Below, piece after piece: positions 9,917 to 19,580 of a stretch of DNA of 51,871 nucleotides. Source of the stretch: an uncultured Bacteroidaceae bacterium. GTDB taxonomy: Bacteria > Bacteroidota > Bacteroidia > Bacteroidales > Bacteroidaceae. The number at the start of each line of letters is the position of its first letter. Position 1 is the stretch's first letter. The DNA lies in the NCBI GenBank assembly GCA_905235285.1, contig CAJOLI010000004.1, positions 1-51,871 on the forward strand. The letters run 5' to 3'. Under the pieces are notes generated by a model that ran no database searches, was not told where the DNA came from, and saw nothing but the letters and a program-made list of their open reading frames with translations. A program made the position numbers and the translations under genes.

Positions 9917-11149
9917 ATGGCCCTGAACTATATTTGGATTGCATTCTTCGTCATCGCCGCAGCGGTGGCAGTGGTGAAACTCGTCTTCTTCGGCGATGTC
10001 GAAGTGTTTCCCGCCATCATGAATTCTACGATGGAATCGGCAAAAACTGGCTTTGAGATCTCGTTGGGCTTGACTGCCGTGCTGTCATTGTGGATGGGCA
10101 TTATGAAGATTGGCGAGCAAGGCGGCATGGTAGAGCGTCTGGCCAAGTGGCTGTCGCCGCTGTTCCGCCGCTTGTTCCCAGAAATCCCTGAAGGGCATCC
10201 CGTCATGGGCAACATCTTCATGAACCTATCCGCCAATATGCTGGGGTTGGATAATGCAGCCACGCCGATGGGCTTGAAGGCCATGGAAGGTCTGCAAGAG
10301 CTGAACACGCAGAAGGACACGGCCTCCAACTCGATGATTATGTTCCTGGTGATGAACACTGCGGGCCTGACCATTGTACCGGTGAGCATCCTGGCCTATC
10401 GTGCCCAGTTGGGCGCAGCTGCCCCAACAGATGTCTTTGTCCCGATACTGTTGGCCACGCTCATCTCGATGGTGGTGGGCGTGGCGGTGACAGGAGCCAT
10501 TCAGCGCATCAGCCTCTGGAATCGCCCTGTGCTCATCACGCTGGCGCTCTTCTCGCTCATCGTGGCGGGTATGGCATGGGCTGCACAGGTCCTTTCGCGA
10601 GAGGCGATGGGCGTGTTCTCAGACAACATAGCCAACGTCATCCTGCTCGGCATCATCATCACGTTCATCTTTGCGGGTATTCGCAAGCGGATTAATGTCT
10701 ACGATGCCTTCATCGAAGGAGCCAAAGGCGGTTTCTCTACGGCAGTGAGCATCATCCCCTATCTGATAGCTATTCTCGTTGGAATCGGCGTTTTTCGCGC
10801 TTCTGGGGCTATGGATTGGCTGCTCAGTGGCATTGGATGGGTCGTTGAAGCCTGCGGCGGGAATGCCGACATCACTCAGGCTCTGCCTACTGCCCTGATG
10901 AAGCCTCTGAGCGGCAGCGGCGCACGGGGTATGATGCTGGAGTGTATGCAGACCTACGGCGCCGACTCGTTTGCGGGTCGCCTCAGCTGTATCTTCCAGG
11001 GCTCTACGGACACAACGTTCTACATCCTGGCTGTCTACTTCGGTTCCGTAGGCATACGCAACACTCGCTATGCACTGCCATGCGGGCTTATTGCTGACCT
11101 GGCTTCTATCGTTGCCGCCATCGCAGTGGCATTTATGTTCTTTGGATAA
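9917..11149 (+). CDS. Nucleoside-recognition (Gate) domain membrane protein, SpmA-SpmB fusion type
   Basis: A 410-residue polytopic inner-membrane protein. The N-terminal half contains a SpmA-like Gate domain (MNSTMESAKTGFEISLGLTAVLSLWMGIMKI, then NIFMNLSANMLGLDNAATPMGLKAME). The C-terminal half has the SpmB-like counterpart (FIEGAKGGFSTAVSIIPYLIAILVGIGVFRASG, then ALPTALMKPLSGSGARGMM and STDTTFYILAVYFGSVGI). In Firmicutes the two halves are separate spore-maturation proteins; in Bacteroidetes the fused form is common and cannot have a sporulation role. The family relates to nucleoside transporters of the CNT/Gate type; the solute here is unknown. It lies 39 bp after the giant secreted protein and 17 bp before the DUF3089-like gene. 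Confidence 0.85.
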   Translation: MALNYIWIAFFVIAAAVAVVKLVFFGDVEVFPAIMNSTMESAKTGFEISLGLTAVLSLWMGIMKIGEQGGMVERLAKWLSPLFRRLFPEIPEGHPVMGNIFMNLSANMLGLDNAATPMGLKAMEGLQELNTQKDTASNSMIMFLVMNTAGLTIVPVSILAYRAQLGAAAPTDVFVPILLATLISMVVGVAVTGAIQRISLWNRPVLITLALFSLIVAGMAWAAQVLSREAMGVFSDNIANVILLGIIITFIFAGIRKRINVYDAFIEGAKGGFSTAVSIIPYLIAILVGIGVFRASGAMDWLLSGIGWVVEACGGNADITQALPTALMKPLSGSGARGMMLECMQTYGADSFAGRLSCIFQGSTDTTFYILAVYFGSVGIRNTRYALPCGLIADLASIVAAIAVAFMFFG

Positions 11150-11166
11150 TCACAGATAAGAAGATT

Positions 11167-12165
11167 ATGACAACGATGAGACAATGGCTAACAGCCTGCC
11201 CATTAGCCTGCGTAATAGCCTGCACAATAGCCTGCACTACGGCAGCCTCCGCTGTAGGTGGTAGTAGGGCCGACAGGCTTGCAACGACGTATGCCGCGCC
11301 CGTGCCTGATGCCCCAGACTACTGCGACCCTGCCATGTGGGTCACGTGCGACTCCGACTCAATGGGCACCGGTGCAGACATCTTCTATGTCGTATCGACG
11401 TGGGAGGAGGACTGGCAAACGGCAGACGGCCGCACCTGCCACTATGCCGACGTGTGGAATCCTCAGCATCGTGACCATATGGGAATCGAAATTAACCGCG
11501 TGGCCGCGTACATGGCTCCCGGAAACCGTTTCTATGCACCGTACTATCGCCACACGACCATCGAGACGTTCATGACTCAAAACGAGGACAGCATCCACAG
11601 CCGTACGCGCCTGCCGATGGCCGATGTCTGCAAGGCCTTCGACATCTTCCAGAGCCAGCGTGACATCTGCAGGCCGCTAATCATCGTGGGGTTCAGCCAA
11701 GGCGGCATAGCCGTGGTAGAGTTGCTCAAGCACATGAGCGATGCCACTTACGGGCAGCTGGCTGCAGCCTATGTGCTCGGGTATAAGGTGACGGAGGCCG
11801 ACACGACCAGCTGCCACCGCATCAAGCCCGCTCAGGGCAAGGACGACACGGGCGTCACCATCTGCTACAACACCGTAAAGGACGTGCGCTACGCCAAGCC
11901 CGTCATTGCAGCATCCTGCTGCTGTATAAATCCCGTCAACTGGCACACCGACAGCACACCGGCCATCCTCCACGACAGCATCACTGTCAGCGTCGATGAG
12001 CAACACCACGTGCTCGTCGTTAGTGGCTACAGCGGAGCGGAATACAAGCCGTACCGCGACTTCATAAACGTCGGCGACATCCATAGCTGCGAACCATGGC
12101 TCTACAGCGAATGTCTGCAGCAGAACATGGCCCTGCGCGCTCAGCGGTGGCGACAGGCTCATTGA
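11167..12165 (+). CDS. Secreted DUF3089-like alpha/beta-hydrolase
   Basis: A 332-residue exported protein with a serine-hydrolase elbow, G-F-S-Q-G-G, putting the nucleophile at Ser177. The early motif DYCDPAMWVTC, followed by ADIFYVVSTWEEDW, agrees with DUF3089 proteins, lipase-like alpha/beta-hydrolases. Possible further triad residues lie in the C-terminal third (for instance the D/H pair in INVGDIHSCEP), but I cannot assign them firmly. The signal sequence is odd: it is built from four copies of a four-residue repeat rich in cysteine (T-A-C-P, L-A-C-V, I-A-C-T, I-A-C-T), with several possible lipobox cysteines, so lipidation versus simple cleavage is uncertain. It sits 17 bp after the SpmA/B-like gene and 58 bp before the GH43 gene, on the same strand. 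Substrate unknown. Confidence 0.7.
   Translation: MTTMRQWLTACPLACVIACTIACTTAASAVGGSRADRLATTYAAPVPDAPDYCDPAMWVTCDSDSMGTGADIFYVVSTWEEDWQTADGRTCHYADVWNPQHRDHMGIEINRVAAYMAPGNRFYAPYYRHTTIETFMTQNEDSIHSRTRLPMADVCKAFDIFQSQRDICRPLIIVGFSQGGIAVVELLKHMSDATYGQLAAAYVLGYKVTEADTTSCHRIKPAQGKDDTGVTICYNTVKDVRYAKPVIAASCCCINPVNWHTDSTPAILHDSITVSVDEQHHVLVVSGYSGAEYKPYRDFINVGDIHSCEPWLYSECLQQNMALRAQRWRQAH
11191..11238 (+). repeat. 12-bp tandem repeat (four units) encoding the signal peptide of the DUF3089-like hydrolase
   Basis: Four consecutive 12-bp units share the core AGCCTGC: acagcctgccca, ttagcctgcgta, atagcctgcaca, atagcctgcact. Because 12 is a multiple of three the repeat stays in frame and gives x-A-C-x four times in the hydrophobic core of the signal sequence. 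Gain or loss of a unit would lengthen or shorten the core without a frameshift. Confidence 0.85.
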
Positions 12166-12223
12166 CAACATTCGTGTCCTTGACATTCAGCCTTACAAAA
12201 CAACCTTTATATCCAGAAAAAGC

Positions 12224-13834
12224 ATGAGAAAGTTCTGCATATTGGCAGCTGTAGCCCTCTTGTCGGCAACAAGCTACGCACAGCGCTCAGATGTGTGGTC
12301 GCCCGACAATGGCGACGGCACCTACACCAACCCCGTGCTCTATGCCGACTACAGCGACCCTGACGTCTGTGCCGTAGGCGACGACTACTATCTCACGGCT
12401 TCATCGTTCAACTGTGTGCCGGGGCTGCCCATACTCCATTCACGCGACCTTGTGAACTGGACTCTCGTTGGGCATGCACTGGCAGAATTACTGCCGCACG
12501 ACGCCTTCGACATCCCGGCCCACGGCAAAGGTGTCTGGGCTCCGGCAATCCGACACCACGAGGGATGCTTCTACATCTATTGGGGCGACCCAGACCGCGG
12601 AATCTTCATGGTGAAGGCCGAGCGCCCCGAAGGACCTTGGCAGGCGCCCGTCTGCGTCGTTGCCGGACGTGGCATGATAGACCCGTGCCCGCTGTGGGAC
12701 GACGATGGCCGCTGCTATCTCGTCAACGCTTGGGCCGGCTCGCGTGCCGGATTCAACTCTGTGCTCAGTATGCGAGAGCTGTCGGCCGACGGCACTCATG
12801 CCATCAGTCAGCCACGCATAGTCTTCGACGGCGGACAGGAGAACCACACCAGCGAAGGTCCAAAACTATATCGGCACGATGGCTACTACTGGATTATGTG
12901 CCCGGCTGGAGGAGTGGCCATGGGCTGGCAGCTGGCCATGCGTTCGCGCTCTGTCTACGGCCCCTATAAGTGGCGCCGCGTGATGTGGCAGGGTGCCACG
13001 GACATTAACGGCCCCCACCAAGGAGGCTGGATCCGCACGCCACAGGGCGAAGACTGGTTCCTGCATTTCAACGACAAAGGAGCCTACGGTCGCGTCGTAT
13101 ACCTCCAACCCGTGGACTGGAGCAGCGGATGGCCTGTCATGGGCAACAAGGGCATACCCTATGCCTCCTTCCGCAAGCCCAAGGCGGCAACCACCACTGT
13201 CGTCAACCCAGCTGAGAGCGATGACTTCGACGGAGGCATGGGACTGCAGTGGCAGTGGCACGCCAACTACAACCAGCTGTGGGGGCAGCCTACAGCCGAC
13301 GGCTGCTATCGCCTTTACACACTCTTGCAGGAGGGCAATCTATGGCAGGCGCCAAACCTGCTGCTGCAGAAGACTACGGCTCCGCGCTTCACAGCCACGG
13401 CCAAAGTGTGCTTCGCAGCTAAGGAGGAGGCGCAATGGGGCGGTCTCGTGATGATGGGGCGCGACTACTCGGTGCTGGCCGTCGTCCGCGAGGGCGACCT
13501 CTTCGTGCTTCAGCAACGCACGTGCCTCGATGCCGAAGGCGGCGGCGCGGAGCAGACAGAACGGCTGGCAACCCTGAAGCCCTCACGCTGCGACACCATA
13601 CCCTATGCCCCGGCCAACTATCTCGACATTTACCTGCGCATGAACGTAGTCGACGGACAGTGCCGCTTTGCCTACAGCACCGACGGACACCGCTTCCGCG
13701 ACGTGGGAAAGGCTTTTGCCATGAAGCCAGGGAAATGGATTGGGGCCAAGTTCGGCTTCGTGGCAGCTTGCCCACAGCTCACAGCCTCGCGTGGCTGGCT
13801 CGACGTCGACTGGATTCACGTCGGAAAGAAATAA
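12224..13834 (+). CDS. Glycoside hydrolase family 43 (beta-xylosidase / alpha-L-arabinofuranosidase type), secreted
   Basis: A 536-residue enzyme with signal peptide MRKFCILAAVALLSATSYAQ. The N-terminal five-bladed propeller of GH43 is clear: Y-S-D-P-D-V with the likely catalytic base Asp45, the pKa-tuning Asp153 in MIDPCPLW, and the general acid Glu211 in NHTSEGPKLY. The motif PGLPILHSRDLVNW is typical of exo-acting GH43 xylosidases and arabinofuranosidases. From about residue 330 on is a beta-sandwich module (FDGGMGLQWQWHANYNQLW ... FGFVAACP) that fits the C-terminal GH43_C2/DUF1349-like domain. The protein likely removes xylose or arabinose units from hemicellulose fragments in the periplasm or outside. 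No SusC/SusD pair is next to it, so it is not in a classical polysaccharide utilisation locus within this window. The subfamily cannot be fixed by eye. Confidence 0.88.
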   Translation: MRKFCILAAVALLSATSYAQRSDVWSPDNGDGTYTNPVLYADYSDPDVCAVGDDYYLTASSFNCVPGLPILHSRDLVNWTLVGHALAELLPHDAFDIPAHGKGVWAPAIRHHEGCFYIYWGDPDRGIFMVKAERPEGPWQAPVCVVAGRGMIDPCPLWDDDGRCYLVNAWAGSRAGFNSVLSMRELSADGTHAISQPRIVFDGGQENHTSEGPKLYRHDGYYWIMCPAGGVAMGWQLAMRSRSVYGPYKWRRVMWQGATDINGPHQGGWIRTPQGEDWFLHFNDKGAYGRVVYLQPVDWSSGWPVMGNKGIPYASFRKPKAATTTVVNPAESDDFDGGMGLQWQWHANYNQLWGQPTADGCYRLYTLLQEGNLWQAPNLLLQKTTAPRFTATAKVCFAAKEEAQWGGLVMMGRDYSVLAVVREGDLFVLQQRTCLDAEGGGAEQTERLATLKPSRCDTIPYAPANYLDIYLRMNVVDGQCRFAYSTDGHRFRDVGKAFAMKPGKWIGAKFGFVAACPQLTASRGWLDVDWIHVGKK

Positions 13835-13910
13835 AAAAGACCTATTTCACCGGCTAAAGGCTGTTTTTGTAAAGAAATAATGCCGAAAGAGTGATTTTAT
13901 TAGCTGATTT

Positions 13911-13942
13911 TTTGGCCGCTACAAAATTTTTAAATACTTTTG
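13911..13942 (+). promoter_or_regulatory. Bacteroidetes-type promoter for rimP-nusA-infB
   Basis: A -33 box TTTG (13911-13914) is separated by 20 bp from a -7 box TACTTTTG (13935-13942), a full match to the Bacteroidetes consensus, 69 bp before the chosen rimP start. It lies after the end of the GH43 gene and is the only obvious promoter ahead of the cluster. Confidence 0.7.
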
Positions 13943-14010
13943 CGGCGCAAACGTGAGGAAGCGAGGGGCCGCTAAGGTTCTTCGCTTCATTGTTAAACGA
14001 AACAACAAGA

Positions 14011-14478
14011 ATGATCGACAAGCAAAAAGTGAATGAGCTGGTTGAGCAGTGGCTCGACGGCAAAGATTATTTCCTTACTGACCTGACGGTGACGCCCGAC
14101 GACTGCATCACTGTAGAGATAGACCATGCCGACGGCGTATGGATTGACGACTGCGTGCAGCTCTCGCGATTCATCGAAGACCACCTTAACCGCGACGAGG
14201 AGGACTACGAGCTGGAAGTGGGTAGCGCCGGTCTCGGACAACCCTTCAAGGTGCTGCGCCAGTGGCAGAACCATGTGGGAAAGGATGTGGAAATCCTCAC
14301 CGTTGACGGCCGCAAGCTCAAAGGAGTGCTCAAGGAGGTTTTGGCCGACAGCGTCACGCTCATCACACGCCAGAAGGTGCAGGTAGAGGGCAAGAAACGC
14401 CCCGTGATGCAAGACGTGGACATCGAACTGCCTATGTCTGATGTCAAGAGCGGCCGCTACCTGATAGACTTCAAATGA
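14011..14478 (+). CDS. rimP: Ribosome maturation factor RimP
   Basis: A 155-residue cytoplasmic protein that helps assemble the 30S ribosomal subunit. The start at ATG 14011 (MIDKQKVNELVEQWL) fits the family better than an in-frame ATG 21 bp upstream. The N-terminal alpha/beta domain has the family signature V-D-D-C-V/I-x-L-S-R-like segment (here IDDCVQLSRFIEDHLNRDEEDYELEVGSAGLGQPF), and the C-terminal SH3-like domain follows (GKDVEILTVDGRKLKGVLKEV). It is the first gene of the widespread rimP-nusA-infB arrangement; nusA follows after 59 bp. That gap contains two copies of ATAACGAAAAAAC (about 14490-14528). Confidence 0.93.
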   Translation: MIDKQKVNELVEQWLDGKDYFLTDLTVTPDDCITVEIDHADGVWIDDCVQLSRFIEDHLNRDEEDYELEVGSAGLGQPFKVLRQWQNHVGKDVEILTVDGRKLKGVLKEVLADSVTLITRQKVQVEGKKRPVMQDVDIELPMSDVKSGRYLIDFK

Positions 14479-14537
14479 CGCAACAATGTCATAACGAAAA
14501 AACCGAAATAATGGAATAACGAAAAAACAAAATATCT

Positions 14538-15830
14538 ATGGCAAAGAAACAAAACAATGCTCTCATCGACTCCTTCTCAGAGTTCAAAGAGACAAAAAAC
14601 ATCGACCGGGCGACGCTCGTGAGCGTGCTCGAAGAAAGCTTCCGCAATGTCATCGCCAAGATGCAGGGCTCTGACGAGAACTACGACGTCATCGTCAACC
14701 CCGACAAAGGCGACTTCGAGATCTACCGCAACCGCACCGTGGTCGAGGACGATGAAGTGGAAGACCCCAACTTGCAGATAAGCCTGAGCGAGGCCCGGCA
14801 GATAGCCGATGACTATGAGGTGGGCGAAGATGTGTCGGAGCCCGTTGACTTCTCGAAATTCGGCCGCCGCGCCATTCTCACCCTGCGCCAGACCCTCGCC
14901 TCACGCATCCTCGAGCTTGAGCACGATGCCCTCTACAACAAGTACAAGGACATGGTCGGCGACATCATCTCGGCCGAAGTCTATCAGGTATGGCACAAGG
15001 AAGTGCTGCTGCTCGACGAAGAAGGCAATGAGCTGCTGCTGCCCAAAGGCGAGCAGATTCCAGGCGACTTCTTCCGTAAGGGCGAGCCTGCCCGCGCCGT
15101 CATTTCGCGCGTTGACAACAGCACCGGCAACCCCAAGATTATCCTCTCACGCACAAGCCCTGTCTTCCTGCAGCGACTGCTCGAGGCCGAGGTGCCAGAA
15201 ATAGCCGAAGGCATCATTGCCATACGTAAGATAGCACGTGTCCCCGGCGAGCGCGCCAAGATAGCCGTCGAGAGCTACGACGACCGCGTCGACCCCGTAG
15301 GAGCTTGTGTCGGCGTACGTGGCAGCCGCGTACACGGCATCGTACGTGAGCTCAGAGGCGAGAACCTCGACGTCATTCAGTGGACGTCCAACCCGCAGCT
15401 GCTCATAGCTCGCGCCCTCGGACCGGCACAAATCAACAGCATCAACCTCGATGAGGCTCAGAAGCACTGCGAGGTATATCTCGACCCAGATCAGGTTAGC
15501 CTCGCCATCGGTAAGGGAGGACTCAACATACGTCTGGCATCCATGCTCACAGACACCGTCATCGATGTCTATCGCGAGGTGCCCGAGGGCGACACCGAGG
15601 ACCTTGAGGACGACATCCACCTCGACGACTTCAAGGACGAGATCGACGAGTGGGTCATCGAGGAACTGAAGAACAACGGCTGGACTACTGCACGCTCGGT
15701 GCTCGAAGCTCCGCGCGAGATGATCGTGAAGAATGCTGACCTCGAGGAAGAAACGGTAGACGAAGTGCTCCGCATCCTGCGTGCCGAATTCCCAGAGGAA
15801 GAAGAAGGCGGCGACGCTCCTGAAAGCTAA
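14538..15830 (+). CDS. nusA: Transcription termination/antitermination protein NusA
   Basis: A 430-residue RNA-polymerase-binding factor. The N-terminal domain (residues 1-~130, ALIDSFSEFKETKNIDRATLVSVLEESFRNVIAKM) binds polymerase. An S1 domain follows (GDIISAEVYQVWHKEVLLL...LPKGEQIPGDFFRKGEPARAVI). Then come two KH domains: the first with the signature VGACVGVRGSRVHGIVREL, the second with IGKGGLNIRLASML. The C-terminus is acidic (EVPEGDTEDLEDDIHLDDF... and EFPEEEEGGD) with one short helical region, as in Bacteroidetes, and lacks the paired acidic repeats of E. coli. Second gene in the rimP-nusA-infB operon. Confidence 0.95.
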   Translation: MAKKQNNALIDSFSEFKETKNIDRATLVSVLEESFRNVIAKMQGSDENYDVIVNPDKGDFEIYRNRTVVEDDEVEDPNLQISLSEARQIADDYEVGEDVSEPVDFSKFGRRAILTLRQTLASRILELEHDALYNKYKDMVGDIISAEVYQVWHKEVLLLDEEGNELLLPKGEQIPGDFFRKGEPARAVISRVDNSTGNPKIILSRTSPVFLQRLLEAEVPEIAEGIIAIRKIARVPGERAKIAVESYDDRVDPVGACVGVRGSRVHGIVRELRGENLDVIQWTSNPQLLIARALGPAQINSINLDEAQKHCEVYLDPDQVSLAIGKGGLNIRLASMLTDTVIDVYREVPEGDTEDLEDDIHLDDFKDEIDEWVIEELKNNGWTTARSVLEAPREMIVKNADLEEETVDEVLRILRAEFPEEEEGGDAPES

Positions 15831-16001
15831 GAGCCCAAGAACATCCCTTTAACTTGAGGGAAGAGAGCATATCCACTTCATATAACTAAATCATCGTTAC
15901 CTATTATAATTGTGAAGGATTCCTACCGATAAGACACATTCTACGTCCCTCACCCGCAGCGAGGGGCAGCAGGGTCGTCCTTCATGTTATCTCTGACGCA
16001 T

Positions 16002-18821
16002 ATGCCTATAAGAATCAATAAAGTCACAAAAGAATGTAGTGTAGGACTGCAAACCCTCGTCGATTTCCTCAATAAGAAAGGATTTACCGAGGTTGAAGCC
16101 AACCCTAACGCCACAATTACTGATGAGCAGTACGCTCTCGTGCAGGCGGAGTTCAACCGCGACAAAGGCATGAAGGCGGCCGCTCAGCAGATTTCTTCGG
16201 CTCGTAAGGCCAAGGAGAAGAAAGAGACAATCGTACTCACCGAGGACGACAAGGCACTGCCGCTGACCGAGGTGAAGAAGCCAAAAATCGTCGGGCACAT
16301 AGACCTCAATGCCAAGCCTAAGGCCACGCCGGAACCGGCAAAGCCCGAACCCAAGCCTGAGACTAAGGCAGAACCTAAGCCCGAGACAAAGGCTGAGACA
16401 AAGGTCGAGACAAAGGTCGAGACTGCCGCCGCACCTCAGGCTGAGAAAACGCAACCCGCAGTCTCAGAGGCTCCGGCTGCTCAACCGACAGCCGACCCAC
16501 GACCTGCCGCTCAACCTGCTGCCGCTGAGCCGAAGCTTAAGAAGAAAAAAGGCAGCGTAGAACTCGAAGAGATTGATGGCGTCTTCCGCGTCAAGAGTTC
16601 TGACGAGTCCGCCCTGACCCTGAACATCAAAGGACATATAGACCTCGACGCCATCAACCAGAGCACACGCCCGCCACGCTCCAAGAAGCGCGGACGCGGA
16701 GGCGCTGCCTCGGCCTCAGGTCAGCAGGGAGGCCGCAACAAGAAGAAAGGCGAGCGCGTGGACATCAAAGCCGAAGCCGCCAAGCAGCAGAACCAGGGTG
16801 GCCAGCAGTCGAAGAAAAACAAAGGCGCTAACCAGCAGGCAGGCCAGCAGGCACAAGGCGGCAAGAAGAAACGCAAGAACCAGCCTAAGGAAGTAGTGCT
16901 GCCCGTAGAACAGAGCGACGAGGAGATAGCAAAGCAGGTGCGCGAGACACTCGCCCGCCTCACCTCCGGCAAGAACGCCTCGCTCGGCAAGGGCGCCAAG
17001 TACCGCCGCGAGAAGCGCGAGAACATACGCGCCGGCATCGAAGCAGAACTCGAGCAGCAGGAGCAAGAGTCCAAGATCCTTAAGCTGACAGAGTTCGTCA
17101 CGGCCAACGAACTGGCTTCAATGATGAACGTGCCCGTCACGCAAGTCATAGGCACCTGCATGAGCCTCGGCGTCATGGTCAGCATCAACCAGCGCATGGA
17201 CAAAGAGACGATAGACCTCGTGGCCGACGAGTTCGGATTTCAGACCGAATACGTCAGCGCCGATGTCAGCGAAGCCGTACACGAAGCAGAGGACGACGAG
17301 GCAGACCTCGTGCCCCGCGCGCCCATCGTCACCGTCATGGGACACGTCGACCACGGTAAGACATCGCTGCTCGACTACATACGCAAGACCAACGTCATCG
17401 CAGGCGAGGCCGGAGGCATCACCCAGCACATCGGCGCCTACAACGTAAAACTCGACGACGGACGACACATCACCTTCCTCGACACCCCAGGCCACGAAGC
17501 CTTCACCGCCATGCGTGCACGTGGTGCACAGGTGACGGACATCGCCATCATCATCATCGCTGCCGACGACGACATCATGCCGCAGACGAAGGAAGCCATC
17601 AACCATGCCGTAGCGGCAGGTGTGCCCATCGTCTTCGCCATAAACAAGATTGACAAGCCCGCTGCCAACCCCGAGAAGATAAAGGAACACCTCGCTCAGA
17701 TGAACTTCCTCGTCGAGGACTGGGGCGGCAAATACCAAAGCCAGGACATCAGCGCCAAGAAAGGCATGGGCGTGCCCGAGCTCATGGAGAAAGTGCTGCT
17801 CGAAGCCGAGATGCTCGACCTTAAGGCAAACCCCAACCGCAAGGCCACAGGCTCAATCATAGAGTCGTCGCTCGACAAGGGCCGCGGATACGTCGCCACC
17901 GTGCTCTGCTCCAACGGCACACTACATCAGGGCGACATACTGCTCGCCGGCACCAACTACGGACGTATCAAGGCTATGTTCAACGAACGCGGACAGCGCA
18001 TCAAGGAGATAGGCCCCGCACAGGCCGCCACCGTGCTCGGCCTCAACGGCGCACCGCAGGCCGGCGACACCTTCCACGTCATGGAGAGCGACCAGGAAGC
18101 CCGCGAGATAACCTCGAAGCGCGAGCAGCTGCAGCGCGAGCAGGGCATACGCACACAGCACCACCTCACACTCGACGAGATAGGACGACGCATAGAGCAG
18201 GGTGGATTCCAGGAGCTGAACGTCATCGTCAAGGGCGACGTCGACGGCTCCATAGAAGCCCTCTCCGATTCGCTCATCAAGCTCTCGACAGAGAAGATAG
18301 CCGTCAACGTCATACACAAAGCCGTCGGACAGATCTCCGAGAACGACGTCTCGCTCGCAGCAGCCTCAGACGCCATCATCGTAGCATTCCAGGTACGACC
18401 CTCGGCTGGCGCACGCAAGGCAGCCGAGCAGCAGGGCGTAGAGATACGCACCTACAGCATCATCTACGATGCCATCGAGGAAGTCAAAGAGGCCATGGAA
18501 GGAATGCTCGCACCCGAACTCAAAGAGGAAATCACGGCCCAGCTCGAGGTACGTCAGGTATTCCACATCTCAAAGGTCGGCGTTGTGGCCGGAGCCTACG
18601 TCGTCGACGGAAAAGTCAGCCGCACAAACAAAGCGCGAGTCATACGCGACGGCATCGTCATACACACCGGAGCCATCGACGCCCTCAAGCGCTTCAAGGA
18701 CGACGTCAAGGAGGTCAATACCAACTTCGAATGCGGTATCTCGCTCGTGGGCTACAGCGACATTCGCGAAGGCGACACCATCGAGACCTTCCAGGAGATT
18801 GAGGTAAAAGCAAAACTCTGA
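16002..18821 (+). CDS. infB: Translation initiation factor IF-2
   Basis: A 939-residue GTPase that brings initiator tRNA to the 30S subunit. ATG 16002 ([12 protein letters not shown]) matches the IF-2 N-terminus; the in-frame ATG 18 bp upstream is less likely. Residues ~1-60 form an IF2_N-like domain. A long low-complexity linker follows, first proline/glutamate/lysine repeats ([18 protein letters not shown]...) and then a glutamine/lysine/glycine-rich part. A second IF2_N segment precedes the G domain: G1 GHVDHGKT at 447-454, G2 in [11 protein letters not shown]3 DTPGH from 494, G4 NKID at 548-551. Domains II, III and IV follow to the end. The gap after nusA is 171 bp and contains a small dyad (CCCTC...GAGGG) but no clear promoter, so it likely belongs to the rimP operon. 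Confidence 0.96.
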   Translation: MPIRINKVTKECSVGLQTLVDFLNKKGFTEVEANPNATITDEQYALVQAEFNRDKGMKAAAQQISSARKAKEKKETIVLTEDDKALPLTEVKKPKIVGHIDLNAKPKATPEPAKPEPKPETKAEPKPETKAETKVETKVETAAAPQAEKTQPAVSEAPAAQPTADPRPAAQPAAAEPKLKKKKGSVELEEIDGVFRVKSSDESALTLNIKGHIDLDAINQSTRPPRSKKRGRGGAASASGQQGGRNKKKGERVDIKAEAAKQQNQGGQQSKKNKGANQQAGQQAQGGKKKRKNQPKEVVLPVEQSDEEIAKQVRETLARLTSGKNASLGKGAKYRREKRENIRAGIEAELEQQEQESKILKLTEFVTANELASMMNVPVTQVIGTCMSLGVMVSINQRMDKETIDLVADEFGFQTEYVSADVSEAVHEAEDDEADLVPRAPIVTVMGHVDHGKTSLLDYIRKTNVIAGEAGGITQHIGAYNVKLDDGRHITFLDTPGHEAFTAMRARGAQVTDIAIIIIAADDDIMPQTKEAINHAVAAGVPIVFAINKIDKPAANPEKIKEHLAQMNFLVEDWGGKYQSQDISAKKGMGVPELMEKVLLEAEMLDLKANPNRKATGSIIESSLDKGRGYVATVLCSNGTLHQGDILLAGTNYGRIKAMFNERGQRIKEIGPAQAATVLGLNGAPQAGDTFHVMESDQEAREITSKREQLQREQGIRTQHHLTLDEIGRRIEQGGFQELNVIVKGDVDGSIEALSDSLIKLSTEKIAVNVIHKAVGQISENDVSLAAASDAIIVAFQVRPSAGARKAAEQQGVEIRTYSIIYDAIEEVKEAMEGMLAPELKEEITAQLEVRQVFHISKVGVVAGAYVVDGKVSRTNKARVIRDGIVIHTGAIDALKRFKDDVKEVNTNFECGISLVGYSDIREGDTIETFQEIEVKAKL

Positions 18822-18837
18822 ACAAGGCTCAATTCAT

Positions 18838-18993
18838 AACTCAAGTTTCGGAAGTTATATTTTTAATCAAGAATTAGAGAATTAGAGAATTCTTCATTGC
18901 TTAGTAGTGCAGAAAAAGACTCTAAATCTCTAATTCTTGATAAAATAAATATTTGAAAATCATAGGTTATTCGCTAATTCCGAAACTTGAGTT
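18838..18993. repeat. Nested inverted-repeat (MITE-like) element between infB and cvpA
   Basis: An outer pair of exact 16-bp inverted arms (AACTCAAGTTTCGGAA at 18838-18853; its complement at 18978-18993) encloses an exact inner 15-bp pair (ATCAAGAATTAGAGA at 18866-18880; its complement at 18927-18941). The element is 156 bp, AT-rich, has no coding capacity and contains an 8-bp tandem (GAATTAGA) in its left inner arm. The form suggests a miniature inverted-repeat element or a long RNA hairpin. No target-site duplication was identified. Confidence 0.7.
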
Positions 18994-19014
18994 CATAATT
19001 ATGAATTAAACAAA

Positions 19015-19506
19015 ATGAACGGTTTTGATATAATATTCCTCATAGTGCTCGTGTTGGGCGCATGGAAAGGGTGGAGCAACGGGCTCCTGAAAGAAGTGTT
19101 GGGACTCGTGGGTGTCTTCGTAGGACTTTATGTAGCCTACCACCTCTATGAACAAGTAGGCTACGAGCTGGCGCCCCACATAGGCACACCGCCCAGCATA
19201 GCCAGCATCATTGCCTTCATACTCATCTGGATGGGAGTGCCCATAATACTCGGCCTGCTCGGCTCGCTGCTCACCAAGCTGCTCGAGTGGGCTGGCCTCG
19301 ACGGCATCAACGGCATGGGAGGCGCCTTCATAGGCTTGATTAAGTACGCGCTCATCCTCGGCATCTGCTGCAATGTGCTTGCCATAACGCACCTCGTGAA
19401 AGAGGAGTCGCAGCAGAACTCACTACTATTCGAGCCACTGCGTAAGACAACCTCCATTGCCTTCGACCTGGCAAAAAGCCAGTGGCGAGGAGCAAAGGAA
19501 GACTAA
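19015..19506 (+). CDS. cvpA: CvpA family inner-membrane protein
   Basis: A 163-residue protein with four predicted membrane helices (IIFLIVLVLGAWKGWSNGLLKEVLGLVGVFVGLYVAYHLY, then IASIIAFILIWMGVPIILGLLGSLLTKLLEW and MGGAFIGLIKYALILGICCNVLA). The glycine-rich N-terminal W-K-G-W-S-N-G motif is characteristic of the CvpA/colicin V production family. These proteins are linked in other bacteria to envelope maintenance and septation; the exact role here is not shown. It follows infB after a 156-bp inverted-repeat element and ends at a strong terminator. Confidence 0.85.
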   Translation: MNGFDIIFLIVLVLGAWKGWSNGLLKEVLGLVGVFVGLYVAYHLYEQVGYELAPHIGTPPSIASIIAFILIWMGVPIILGLLGSLLTKLLEWAGLDGINGMGGAFIGLIKYALILGICCNVLAITHLVKEESQQNSLLFEPLRKTTSIAFDLAKSQWRGAKED

Positions 19507-19529
19507 GGCTACAGACACATAACTTTTTC

Positions 19530-19580
19530 GGCGTATAGGTCGTTTCCAGCCTGCAAAATGACCTATACGCCTCATTTTTT
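19530..19580 (+). terminator. Rho-independent terminator after cvpA
   Basis: A perfect 12-bp stem (GGCGTATAGGTC at 19530-19541 with GACCTATACGCC at 19560-19571) and an 18-nt loop are followed by TCATTTTTT. It lies 23 bp past the cvpA stop codon. Confidence 0.85.

Noticed and set aside
15831..16001. Separate promoter for infB
   Set aside because: No TAnnTTTG with suitable spacing was found in the nusA-infB gap; only a short CCCTC/GAGGG dyad is present.
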